Source: an uncultured Oscillospiraceae bacterium (GTDB lineage Bacteria > Bacillota > Clostridia > Oscillospirales > Ruminococcaceae). Taken from it: a DNA stretch of 23,621 bases. The first letter of the stretch is position 1; the number at the start of each line of letters is the position of its first letter. The DNA lies in the NCBI GenBank assembly GCA_900552845.1, contig USBC01000006.1:1-23621 (forward strand), given 5' to 3'. The notes under the pieces are model-generated. The model was not told where the DNA came from. It saw only the letters and a program-made list of their open reading frames with translations, and searched no databases. Positions 1-6,334 of this stretch are shown here, piece after piece. The position numbers and the translations under genes were made by a program.

Positions 1-27
1 GCCCAAGGGGCGGTCTGCCCTGCGGGC
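1..27. repeat. 3' part of a cloverleaf intergenic repeat, cut by the window edge (copy C)
   Basis: Bases 1-4 (GCCC), a 3-nt loop (AAG) and bases 8-16 (GGGCGGTCT) look like the end of a 9-bp hairpin whose 5' arm is off the window. Bases 17-27 (GCCCTGCGGGC) match the outer right arm of the complete element at 2577-2587 (ACCCTGCGGGT) except at the first and last base. The hairpin arm length (9) and loop length (3) equal those of hairpin 3 in that copy. Its identity as a third copy is inferred from this partial match. Confidence 0.55.
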
Positions 28-62
28 TTATATGCCTCCGGCGACCCGCATTTTCAGCCATA

Positions 63-92
63 ATTATACCACATATTTGCCCACTGTGGCAA
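63..92 (-). promoter_or_regulatory. Predicted sigma-A promoter firing leftward out of the window
   Basis: On the minus strand a TTGCCA -35 box (87-92) lies 18 bp from a perfect TATAAT -10 box (63-68). It is divergent from the xdhC promoter. A transcript would start near 56 and run through the partial structured repeat at 1-27, so that repeat would lie near its 5' end. The gene served is outside the window. Confidence 0.5.
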
Positions 93-103
93 CGCCCCCT
101 TCA

Positions 104-132
104 TTGACAGTCATGCCGCAAAATGATAAGAT
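104..132 (+). promoter_or_regulatory. Sigma-A promoter with extended -10 for the XdhC-family gene
   Basis: TTGACA (104-109), a 17-bp spacer and TAAGAT (127-132), preceded by the TGn extended -10 motif at 124-126. It lies about 45 bp upstream of the start codon at 175, with no other gene between. Confidence 0.75.
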
Positions 133-174
133 AGATGCGGAATATTATCTGCAAATGAAGGAGGCAATTTTGCC

Positions 175-1209
175 ATGTCTTTCCGCGATTCCTTTTATTT
201 TGTGCTGATGGAGGTGCACAATGGGCGTCCCATCAGCGTAAAAACCTGCTTTAAGGGGCAGCACGGCGATCTGACCGATCTTTCACGCACCGTCTGCCGC
301 TGCCAGCGCCAGCCGGACGGCTCTTTGGCGCCGGAGTACGGCTTTGACAGCGAGAAAAATGCCAACTGCTTCACTGACTCGATGACGCCCCGTGAGAGGC
401 TGATTATTCTGGGCGGCGGGCATATTGCCGTGCCCCTGTGCGAATTTGCCGCCCGTTGCGATTTTGCTGTGACGGTAGTGGACGACCGTATGGATTTTGC
501 TAATGAGAGCCGATTCCCGCTGGCACAGCAGGTCACCTGTGACAGCTTTGAAAATGCCATCGAGAAGCTTCGCATTACCGCCTATGACTTTGTAGTGGTC
601 ATCACACGCGGACACCGTCACGACGCCAATTGCCTGCGTGCGCTCTTTAAGCAGCGGGAACCTGCCTATCTGGGCATGATCGGTTCCCGCCGGCGGGTAC
701 GGGGACTTTTGGAGATGCTGAAGGAGGAGGGACTGGACGAGGAGCGTCTGGGGAAAATCTGTACCCCGATCGGGCTTGCCATCGGCGCTGTGTCTCCGGC
801 GGAGATTGCCGTTTCCATTCTCTCTCAGGTGATTGAGTACAAACGGCTGCACGGCGGCGGCAACCGTGCCATCAACACCTCCGACTTTGACTTGACAGTG
901 GCGGAGCAATTGATGAAGGTGCAGGAGCCGGTGGCGCTGGTTACGGTCATTGAGACCAAGGGCTCGACCCCGCGCGGCATGGGCGCCATGATGTATGTTT
1001 ACCCCGATGGACGCATCGTGGGCAGTATCGGCGGCGGGTGCAGCGAGGCGGCGATCCTGCGGGACGCTTTGGATATTATCGGTACCGGTACCTATCGCGT
1101 CATTGACATTGATATGACCGGCGATGTGGCAGAAAGCGAAGGCATGGTGTGCGGCGGCACAATGAAGGTTCTGGTAGAGGACATTCCGCTGGACGTTTAC
1201 GACGACTGA
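175..1209 (+). CDS. XdhC/CoxI-family molybdoenzyme accessory protein with swapped domain order
   Basis: The 344-residue product resembles XdhC-type chaperones, which help insert or sulfurate the molybdenum cofactor of xanthine dehydrogenase-like hydroxylases in the cytoplasm. A Rossmann-like XdhC_C domain with GGGHIAVP at residues 80-87 occupies about 75-225. It is followed by an XdhC_CoxI-type domain (about 235-340) carrying the GSTPRG and GSIGGGCSEA motifs. In classic XdhC the CoxI part comes first, so the order here is reversed; residues 1-70 match neither domain clearly. The start is supported by AAGGAGG at 158-164, 10 nt before the ATG, and by the promoter at 104-132. No molybdenum hydroxylase gene lies in the window, so the client enzyme is unknown. 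The family call is firm; the specific role is inferred. Confidence 0.88.
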   Translation: MSFRDSFYFVLMEVHNGRPISVKTCFKGQHGDLTDLSRTVCRCQRQPDGSLAPEYGFDSEKNANCFTDSMTPRERLIILGGGHIAVPLCEFAARCDFAVTVVDDRMDFANESRFPLAQQVTCDSFENAIEKLRITAYDFVVVITRGHRHDANCLRALFKQREPAYLGMIGSRRRVRGLLEMLKEEGLDEERLGKICTPIGLAIGAVSPAEIAVSILSQVIEYKRLHGGGNRAINTSDFDLTVAEQLMKVQEPVALVTVIETKGSTPRGMGAMMYVYPDGRIVGSIGGGCSEAAILRDALDIIGTGTYRVIDIDMTGDVAESEGMVCGGTMKVLVEDIPLDVYDD

Positions 1210-1230
1210 CAACTGCGTAATGCAAAAATT

Positions 1231-1264
1231 TCCCGAGAGACTGTTGCGTTTCTCGGGATTTTTT
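1231..1264. terminator. Bidirectional intrinsic terminator between xdhC-like gene and azlD
   Basis: TCCCGAGA (1231-1238) pairs with TCTCGGGA (1251-1258), followed by a T run on the plus strand (to 1264). An A-rich stretch at 1224-1230 gives a T tract on the minus strand. It can end both convergent transcripts. Confidence 0.8.
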
Positions 1265-1296
1265 GTGGGGAGAAATGGAAGAAGGCGCCGCCTTAC

Positions 1297-1623
1297 TTAA
1301 AAGACGAGCTGCACCAGCAGCATATAGCATATGGTGCCGCCGGCGATGGAAAGCAGCATCTGGTGCTTCCACAGGTGCAGCCCCACAGTGACGGCAATGC
1401 CGATGAGCTCCGGCAGGCCGTAGCTGTACTGTAAGGGGGCGATATTGCGCAGGCAATACACTACCAGCATGGCAAAAATGGCGCCGGGCAGTACCTTGCC
1501 GAGGTACCGGATATACTTTGGCGTGGGGCGGCGGGCGCTGAATACCGCAAAGGGCAAAAAGCGGGTGAGCATGGTGGCTGCCACGCACATGGCAACGGTG
1601 ATGATCTGCTGGGCGAGGGTCAC
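1297..1623 (-). CDS. azlD: AzlD-family branched-chain amino acid transport subunit
   Basis: A 108-residue, very hydrophobic protein with about four membrane segments and the usual AzlD length. AzlD pairs with AzlC to form an exporter for branched-chain amino acids and analogues in the cytoplasmic membrane. The start codon is GTG at 1621-1623. It is preceded by a near-perfect Shine-Dalgarno (AAGGAGGTGA on the minus strand, core at 1634-1638) that lies inside the last codons of azlC. Only 7 nt separate the azlC stop from this start, so the two are almost certainly co-translated. Expression depends on the promoter upstream of azlC, and transcription should end at the hairpin at 1231-1258. The family call rests on hydrophobicity pattern, size and the azlC neighbour. 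Confidence 0.88.
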   Translation of the reverse strand: MTLAQQIITVAMCVAATMLTRFLPFAVFSARRPTPKYIRYLGKVLPGAIFAMLVVYCLRNIAPLQYSYGLPELIGIAVTVGLHLWKHQMLLSIAGGTICYMLLVQLVF

Positions 1624-1630
1624 AGGACAG

Positions 1631-2386
1631 TCACCTCCTTTTTTTCTCCAGCGGGCGGCGCAGGGCGGAAAGAGCCGCCAGAATGCAGACCATGGTGGGG
1701 ATCAGGAAGTTATCCGCGCCGAAAAGGAGCAGGCAACCGACACTGGCGAGGAGTCCCACCCATTCGCTGGCATGATGCTTTTCCTTGAGCCACTGCTCCA
1801 TGAAGATGACAACGAACATGGCGGTCATGACAAAATCCAGCCCCTCGGTATTGAAGCGGATCAGGCTGCCCAGCATGCCGCCCAGGGTGGCGCTGCCCAC
1901 CCAGTAGAACTGATTGAGCAGTGTGACGAAGAAGTAGAACCAGCCGCGGTCGATGCCATCGGGAATCTGGACGGTGTAGTTGATGCTGAAGGTCTCATCG
2001 CACATACCAAAGATGAGGTAGGGTTTTTTCCAGCCCAGTCCCTTGAATTTATCCAGCATGGAGATGCCGTAAAAGAGGTGGCGTGCCTGTATCATCAGTG
2101 CCATCAAAAAGCATTGCAGCGGGGCGTAGGGCGCCAGCAGCATACTGACGGCGACAAACTCCAGACTGCCGCCGTAAATGGTAAGGCTCATCAACAGGGG
2201 ATACCAAAAGCTGAAACCGGAGACATTCATATAAATGCCGTAGGTCATGCCCAGAAAGCAGAACCCCGCAAAGATGGGAATGGTGTAGGGAAATGCCGCA
2301 CGGAATGCGGCGGCAATGGCTTGTCCCCCGACCGGCGCGCCGGTGGGAGGATTGGTGACGGGTGTGGCTGTGAGAGAGTTGTGCAT
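1631..2386 (-). CDS. azlC: AzlC-family branched-chain amino acid permease
   Basis: A 251-residue membrane protein with the AzlC signature: an early FAGFCFLGMTYGIYM segment, YGGSLEFVAV and ARHLFYGIS motifs, and several hydrophobic helices typical of this family. AzlC is the large subunit of the AzlCD exporter for branched-chain amino acids. It is the first gene of an azlC-azlD operon and has its own promoter at 2422-2450. A GAGGAAAT ribosome binding site lies upstream of the ATG at 2386. The first 25 residues are polar and proline-rich, longer than strictly needed, but no better internal start was seen. Substrate specificity is inferred from the family. Confidence 0.92.
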   Translation of the reverse strand: MHNSLTATPVTNPPTGAPVGGQAIAAAFRAAFPYTIPIFAGFCFLGMTYGIYMNVSGFSFWYPLLMSLTIYGGSLEFVAVSMLLAPYAPLQCFLMALMIQARHLFYGISMLDKFKGLGWKKPYLIFGMCDETFSINYTVQIPDGIDRGWFYFFVTLLNQFYWVGSATLGGMLGSLIRFNTEGLDFVMTAMFVVIFMEQWLKEKHHASEWVGLLASVGCLLLFGADNFLIPTMVCILAALSALRRPLEKKRR

Positions 2387-2421
2387 AGAGATAATTTCCT
2401 CGTGAAGATTACTGTGCCGCT

Positions 2422-2450
2422 ATTTTAACACTGCGACGGTAGAGTTTCAA
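2422..2450 (-). promoter_or_regulatory. Sigma-A promoter of azlCD
   Basis: On the minus strand TTGAAA (2445-2450), a 17-bp spacer and TAAAAT (2422-2427), with TGT immediately before the -10 box forming a TGn extended -10. It lies about 35 bp upstream of the azlC start, between it and the structured repeat at 2510-2587. Confidence 0.7.
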
Positions 2451-2509
2451 GAGGGGGGCGGGAAGAAGGGGTAAGGCAGGGGGAACATTTTGGGGGGCAA
2501 AAAGGAAAG

Positions 2510-2587
2510 ACCCGCTGGGTCGCAGGGGTACCCCTGCGCAGCGGCAAAGCCGCCGAAACCGTCCGAAGGACGGTTTACCCTGCGGGT
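2510..2587. repeat. Three-armed cloverleaf intergenic element (copy A)
   Basis: A 78-nt segment that can pair along nearly its whole length. Outer stem: 2510-2520 with 2577-2587, 11 positions with one T-T mismatch. Inside are hairpin 1 (CGCAGGGG, 2521-2528, with CCCCTGCG, 2531-2538), hairpin 2 (GCGGC-AAA-GCCGC, 2541-2553) and hairpin 3 (AAACCGTCC, 2556-2564, loop GAA, GGACGGTTT, 2568-2576). It lies between the 3' end of the ZIP gene and the azlC promoter. On the minus strand it is followed by a T-rich stretch, so it could also terminate the ZIP transcript. The architecture is the same as at 18114-18203. I do not recognise it as a named family. Confidence 0.8.
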
Positions 2588-2608
2588 TGTATGTGCGGTG
2601 GGCAGGAA

Positions 2609-3322
2609 TCAGTAGAGGAACTGTCGGAGCACCAGCACCATGATGACGCCTGCCATCAGGGCGGGCATGGCGGCAAGTCGCTCTCTGCCGCCCGCTTCGG
2701 CGGGGATCAGCTCTTCGCAGCTAATGGTGATCATCAGCCCTGCAATGCAGGCGGTGACCATGCCCATGGTGTAGGCGGGGACGTCGCGCCACAGCCACCT
2801 GCCCAAGGCGTAGCCCAGCAGGGTGGGAAGGCAGGTGGAAAGAGAGAGCCAGAACGCGCGGCGGCGATCATGGGTGGCATAGCGGTAGGGAGCGGCGGTA
2901 CAGATCCCCTCCGGTATATCGTGGGTGGCGATGGCAATGGCGATGAGCAGCATGGAGCGGCTTTCACTGCCTGCGGCCATGGCGATGCCCTCCGGCAGGT
3001 TGTGCAGCATGATGGCTGCGACCATGATCATGGCGGTACGGCGGGCATTACCGCTGCCGCCGATCGTCGGCTGGGGCAGCAGGCAGTGCAGTGCCAACAC
3101 CCCGAACACACCGATAGCAAGCCCTGCGGCACAGCCGGCAGGGGAACAGGCGGCAAGGCTTTCGGGGAGAAGCTCCAGAAAGGAGAGGGTGAGCATGGTG
3201 CCGGCGGCAAATGCAAGCAGGCGGCGGAGCAGTTCTGCCCGACCGGGGAGCAGAACCCCGATGGCGGAGCCGATAAGCGGTCCGAGGACGGCGACGACCG
3301 GAACCCAAAGCGTTTCCTGCAT
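2609..3322 (-). CDS. ZIP-family divalent metal transporter
   Basis: A 237-residue membrane protein with the two ZIP hallmark helices: HNLPEG in the TM4 region and HDIPEG in the TM5 region. Their His, Asn/Asp and Glu residues form the binuclear metal site in characterised ZIPs. ZIP proteins import zinc, iron or manganese; the substrate cannot be read from sequence. The start at 3322 was chosen because translation from there begins directly with the first membrane helix and an AGGGGG ribosome binding site stands just upstream. The longer frame, back to 3457, would run through the promoter of the divergent gene. It is separated from azlC by the structured repeat. Confidence 0.88.
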   Translation of the reverse strand: MQETLWVPVVAVLGPLIGSAIGVLLPGRAELLRRLLAFAAGTMLTLSFLELLPESLAACSPAGCAAGLAIGVFGVLALHCLLPQPTIGGSGNARRTAMIMVAAIMLHNLPEGIAMAAGSESRSMLLIAIAIATHDIPEGICTAAPYRYATHDRRRAFWLSLSTCLPTLLGYALGRWLWRDVPAYTMGMVTACIAGLMITISCEELIPAEAGGRERLAAMPALMAGVIMVLVLRQFLY

Positions 3323-3371
3323 GACAAGCCCCCTTTTTTGACATATATATGAGCCACCGGGGAAAATGATG

Positions 3372-3400
3372 TGGCAATCGGATAGAAACTCTGATATAAT
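3372..3400 (+). promoter_or_regulatory. Sigma-A promoter with extended -10 for the nucleotidyltransferase gene
   Basis: Perfect TATAAT at 3395-3400 preceded by TGA (extended -10). A weak -35 (TGGCAA, 3372-3377) lies 17 bp upstream. The start codon follows about 35 bp downstream. Confidence 0.7.
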
Positions 3401-3434
3401 TAGAATAGACTTATAGAAAAAGGAGAGACACGAT

Positions 3435-4343
3435 ATGCAGAAACCGGCACTGGTCATTATGGCGGCAGGTTTGGGCAGCCGCTACGGCGGACTGAAGCAG
3501 GCGGAACCGGTAGGTCCCCACGGGGAACTGATCATTGATTATTCCATTCACGATGCGATGAAAGCAGGATTCGGTCGGGTCATCTGCATCATTAAGCCGG
3601 AAAACCGCGAGATCTTTGAGGAGCGGATCGGGCGACAGCATACCGAGGCAAGGATCGAGTATGCCTACCAGCGTATGACCGATCTGCCGGAGGGCTATAC
3701 CATTCCGGAGGGACGGCAGAAGCCGTGGGGTACCGCCCATGCGGTGATGTGCTGCGCCGATATGCTGCGGGAGCCTTTTGCGGTCATCAATGCCGACGAC
3801 TACTACGGACCGGAGCCGTTTGAGGAGTTGTATGGCTTTTTGACGGCGTCACACGGTGGTACCGGAAAAATGCAGCTATGTATGGCTGGTTATCGACTGG
3901 TAAACACCCTCTCTGATAAGGGAACGGTGGCGCGCGGCGTCTGTACCGTAGATGAAAACGGTAAGCTGACCGACATAGACGAGCGGCTGAAAATCGGCTG
4001 GACGGCGGACGGACGCATTACCGATGTGAGCCGTGAGGTAGAGGTAGAGTACGCGCCGCAGACCCCGGTTTCGATGAACTGCTGGGGCTGCCCGCCGGAG
4101 CTGATGGAGGAATTTGCGCCGCGCTTTGTGCACTTCCTGAATACGATGAAAGACCCACTGAAGAGCGAATTCCTGCTGCCGGAGATGATAGGCGATCTGC
4201 TGCACGAGGGGCGTGCCGAGGTGACGGTTCTGCCCGTCCACAACAAGTGGTATGGGGTGACCTATCGGGAGGATCACGAGCAGGTGGCGGCTGCCATGGC
4301 GGCGCTGACTGCCGAGGGGCTTTATCCGGAGGTTCTGAAGTAA
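3435..4343 (+). CDS. Sugar-phosphate nucleotidyltransferase-like protein (NTP transferase fold)
   Basis: A 302-residue protein with an N-terminal nucleotidyltransferase signature, AAGLGSRYGGLKQ at residues 10-22, the glycine-rich loop that binds the NTP and its basic residue. PWGTAHAV (97-104) and NADDYYG (119-125) match the metal- and sugar-binding region of GalU/RmlA-type enzymes. Such enzymes make NDP-sugars or related activated head groups in the cytoplasm. The usual GalU C-terminal features are not obvious, and no glycan-synthesis gene is adjacent, so the substrate is unknown. AAGGAGAG at 3419-3426 supports the start. The gene is monocistronic: own promoter upstream, strong terminator at 4351-4377. 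Confidence 0.85.
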   Translation: MQKPALVIMAAGLGSRYGGLKQAEPVGPHGELIIDYSIHDAMKAGFGRVICIIKPENREIFEERIGRQHTEARIEYAYQRMTDLPEGYTIPEGRQKPWGTAHAVMCCADMLREPFAVINADDYYGPEPFEELYGFLTASHGGTGKMQLCMAGYRLVNTLSDKGTVARGVCTVDENGKLTDIDERLKIGWTADGRITDVSREVEVEYAPQTPVSMNCWGCPPELMEEFAPRFVHFLNTMKDPLKSEFLLPEMIGDLLHEGRAEVTVLPVHNKWYGVTYREDHEQVAAAMAALTAEGLYPEVLK

Positions 4344-4350
4344 ACTCATA

Positions 4351-4377
4351 GAGGGCAGCCTGTGGCTGCCCTCTTTT
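4351..4377 (+). terminator. Intrinsic terminator after the nucleotidyltransferase gene
   Basis: GAGGGCAGCC (4351-4360) pairs perfectly with GGCTGCCCTC (4364-4373) across a 3-nt loop, followed by TTTT. Confidence 0.9.
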
Positions 4378-4433
4378 GTGCCTTTTGCAGAGCGTATCTG
4401 CCCCACTGATGAGAGCGAGCAGCAGAAAGAGAA

Positions 4434-4463
4434 TTGACGGCGTGACGGGCAGAGGACTATAAT
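4434..4463 (+). promoter_or_regulatory. Sigma-A promoter of the YjbR-SLC13 operon
   Basis: TTGACG (4434-4439), 18-bp spacer, TATAAT (4458-4463). An in-frame ATG at 4462 overlaps the -10 box and so cannot be the translation start, which supports the GTG start at 4498. Confidence 0.75.
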
Positions 4464-4497
4464 GGAGCCGGAAAGAACGAGACAAGGGGGAATTCGG

Positions 4498-4851
4498 GTG
4501 AAAACAAGAGAGGACGCGGTGGCGGCGTGTATGACGCTGGGCGGCTGTTATGAGGACTACCCCTTTGACGACCCGAACTGGACGGTAATGCGGCACTGCG
4601 GCAGTCGGCGCAGCTTTGCGTTGATCTATGAACGAGAGGGCAGAATATGGGTGAATGTCAAGGCGGAGCCGATGTGGGGTGAGCACTGGCGGCGCACCTA
4701 TCCGGCAGTGGTGCAGGGATATCACATGAACAAGCGGCACTGGATCAGCATTATACTGGACGGGAGCATGACCGATGAGGAGATCCTGCCGCTGATAGCG
4801 GAAAGCTGGGCGCTGACGGCACCGAAAGGCAAACTTGGGAAGGTAAAATGA
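4498..4851 (+). CDS. MmcQ/YjbR-family protein (CyaY-like fold), first of two in the window
   Basis: A 117-residue protein with the YjbR layout: an N-terminal GxYEDYPFDDPNW segment, a FALIYEREGRIWVNVKAEP strand pair and a GYHMNKRHWISIIL strand. The family is annotated as DNA-binding because of its CyaY-like fold, but its cellular function is not established. The start is the GTG at 4498, with AAGGGGG at 4484-4490 upstream; an upstream ATG at 4462 sits inside the promoter. The stop codon overlaps the start of the permease gene by 4 nt (ATGA), so the two are translationally coupled. A paralogue lies at 21198-21575. Confidence 0.82.
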   Translation: MKTREDAVAACMTLGGCYEDYPFDDPNWTVMRHCGSRRSFALIYEREGRIWVNVKAEPMWGEHWRRTYPAVVQGYHMNKRHWISIILDGSMTDEEILPLIAESWALTAPKGKLGKVK

Positions 4852-5957
4852 AGCAGCTTTTGATAAAACTAAAAAAAGATCCGGTATTGGCGGCATCGCT
4901 GGTGCTGGCGGTTGCTTCCGCTTTTTGGGTAAAGCCCACGGCGGCGTATATCGGGTATATTGACTGGCGGGTGCTGGCACTGCTGGCGGCGCTGATGCTG
5001 GTGGTGGCAGCACTGGGACAAGCCGGTTTATTTGACGCAGTAACGGCGGCGCTGCTGCGACGGGTAAGGGACACCCGATGGCTGGCGGCAGTACTGGTGG
5101 GAATATGCTTTTTTGCGGCAATGCTGCTGACCAACGATGTAGTGCTGATCACTTTTGTGCCGCTGACGCTGATGCTTACTGCCGGTACCGGTGCGGAACC
5201 ACTGACCATTCCCATCATAGTGCTGCAGACGGTGGCGGCAAACCTGGGCAGCGCCATGACGCCGCTGGGCAACCCGCAGAACCTGTATCTCTATTCTCTT
5301 TCCGGCATGGGACTGGGAGAATTCCTACGGGTGATGGCACCGGTGGCGGGGCTTTCTTTGGTATTGTTGGGCGCGGCAGTGCTGTGCCTGCCCAAAAAGC
5401 CGTTGGGTGCGGCAAATATTCATCTAAACCGCCCCGATCGGCGGGGACTGCTGCTGTGGAGCGTGCTGTTCCTCGTGTGCCTACTGGCGGTGCTGCGGCT
5501 GCTGCACTACGGCATTGCGCTGGGGCTGGCGGTGCTGACGGCGCTGCTGACCGACCGCACCCTGCTGCGAAAAGTGGATTACAGCCTGCTGCTGACCTTC
5601 TTGTGTTTCTTTATTTTTGTGGGAAATATGAAGGCGCTGCCCGCGGTGAGTGAAATGCTTTCCGGCTTGGTGGACGGGCGGGAAATGACGATGGGAATCC
5701 TGCTTAGTCAGATCATCAGCAATGTACCCGCGGCAATGCTGCTTTCCGGCTTTACTGCCGATTACCCGTCACTACTGCTGGGGGTAAACCTTGGTGGGCT
5801 GGGGACGCTGATCGCTTCGATGGCAAGCCTGATCTCCTACAAGCAGTACGCTGCCAGCAAGGGCGCACAAACCGGAAAATATATGGCGATATTCACCATA
5901 GTAAATGTGATGATGTTGGCGCTGCTGTGGGGAGCTGCGACACTGATCTATCACTGA
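4848..5957 (+). CDS. SLC13/ArsB-NhaD-superfamily anion permease
   Basis: A 369-residue polytopic membrane protein with about ten hydrophobic helices. The TNDVVLITFVPL segment and the TPLGNPQNLYLYS loop correspond to the substrate/ion-binding hairpins of the ion transporter superfamily (SLC13, ArsB, CitMHS). Members move dicarboxylates, citrate, sulfate or oxyanions with sodium or protons. The substrate here cannot be assigned, and no arsenic-detoxification genes are nearby, so an ArsB role is not supported. It begins inside the stop codon of the YjbR-like gene (ATGA overlap) and belongs to the operon transcribed from 4434-4463. No clear terminator follows. Confidence 0.85.
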   Translation: MKQLLIKLKKDPVLAASLVLAVASAFWVKPTAAYIGYIDWRVLALLAALMLVVAALGQAGLFDAVTAALLRRVRDTRWLAAVLVGICFFAAMLLTNDVVLITFVPLTLMLTAGTGAEPLTIPIIVLQTVAANLGSAMTPLGNPQNLYLYSLSGMGLGEFLRVMAPVAGLSLVLLGAAVLCLPKKPLGAANIHLNRPDRRGLLLWSVLFLVCLLAVLRLLHYGIALGLAVLTALLTDRTLLRKVDYSLLLTFLCFFIFVGNMKALPAVSEMLSGLVDGREMTMGILLSQIISNVPAAMLLSGFTADYPSLLLGVNLGGLGTLIASMASLISYKQYAASKGAQTGKYMAIFTIVNVMMLALLWGAATLIYH

Positions 5958-6334
5958 AACGGGAGCGACATTCGTGCTTCCGCGGCACTTCGCACAGGAA
6001 AGAAGAAATATAACAAAAATGATATAAAATGAGACAAAAAATCGATATCAGGCGTATTGAAAGAAACTGCATTATGGAATAATGTGGGCAAGATTTTAGT
6101 ACTGTTGATAAGAAATATCGATATAAACAAGTTAATATTACTAAACATTAACGGCAAATATGCACATTTTGCACAAACAGGGCACCGGGTTATACCTTTT
6201 TTGGAACAGAGGTAGACTTTTTTGGGATATCCCTATTCTATATGTATGTGTTATAGTTTGCAGGCTGGCAGCTGCCATACGGCGGCTGAAACAGCAAAGC
6301 TGACACAGTACATAGGAAAAGGGGTATAGAGAGT
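5958..6334. other. AT-rich gene-free region of 377 nt upstream of the broken permease gene
   Basis: No convincing gene lies here; short frames on both strands lack ribosome binding sites. Roughly 6000-6180 is strikingly AT-rich compared with neighbours. Visible structures are an inverted repeat GTTAAT/ATTAAC at about 6131-6152, and GC-richer sequence with small palindromes at 6260-6300. Several weak -35/-10 pairs can be drawn (for example TTGAAA at 6057-6062) but none is convincing. It probably holds the promoter and leader of the gene at 6335. Confidence 0.5.

Noticed and set aside
283..1212. 309-codon minus-strand frame opposite the XdhC-like gene
   Set aside because: A shadow frame of a well-supported gene, caused by high GC; His/Ala-rich composition without motifs.
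1445..2428. 327-codon plus-strand frame over azlD and azlC
   Set aside because: Antisense shadow; composition (His, Gln, Gly-rich) is unlike a real protein and azlCD are clear.
4018..5121. 367-codon minus-strand frame, Pro/Ser-rich
   Set aside because: Spans the ends of three supported plus-strand genes and a terminator; no start signal or motif.
5951..6157. 68-codon hydrophobic frame in the AT-rich intergenic region (minus strand)
   Set aside because: No ribosome binding site; hydrophobicity follows from AT-rich Phe/Leu/Ile codons.
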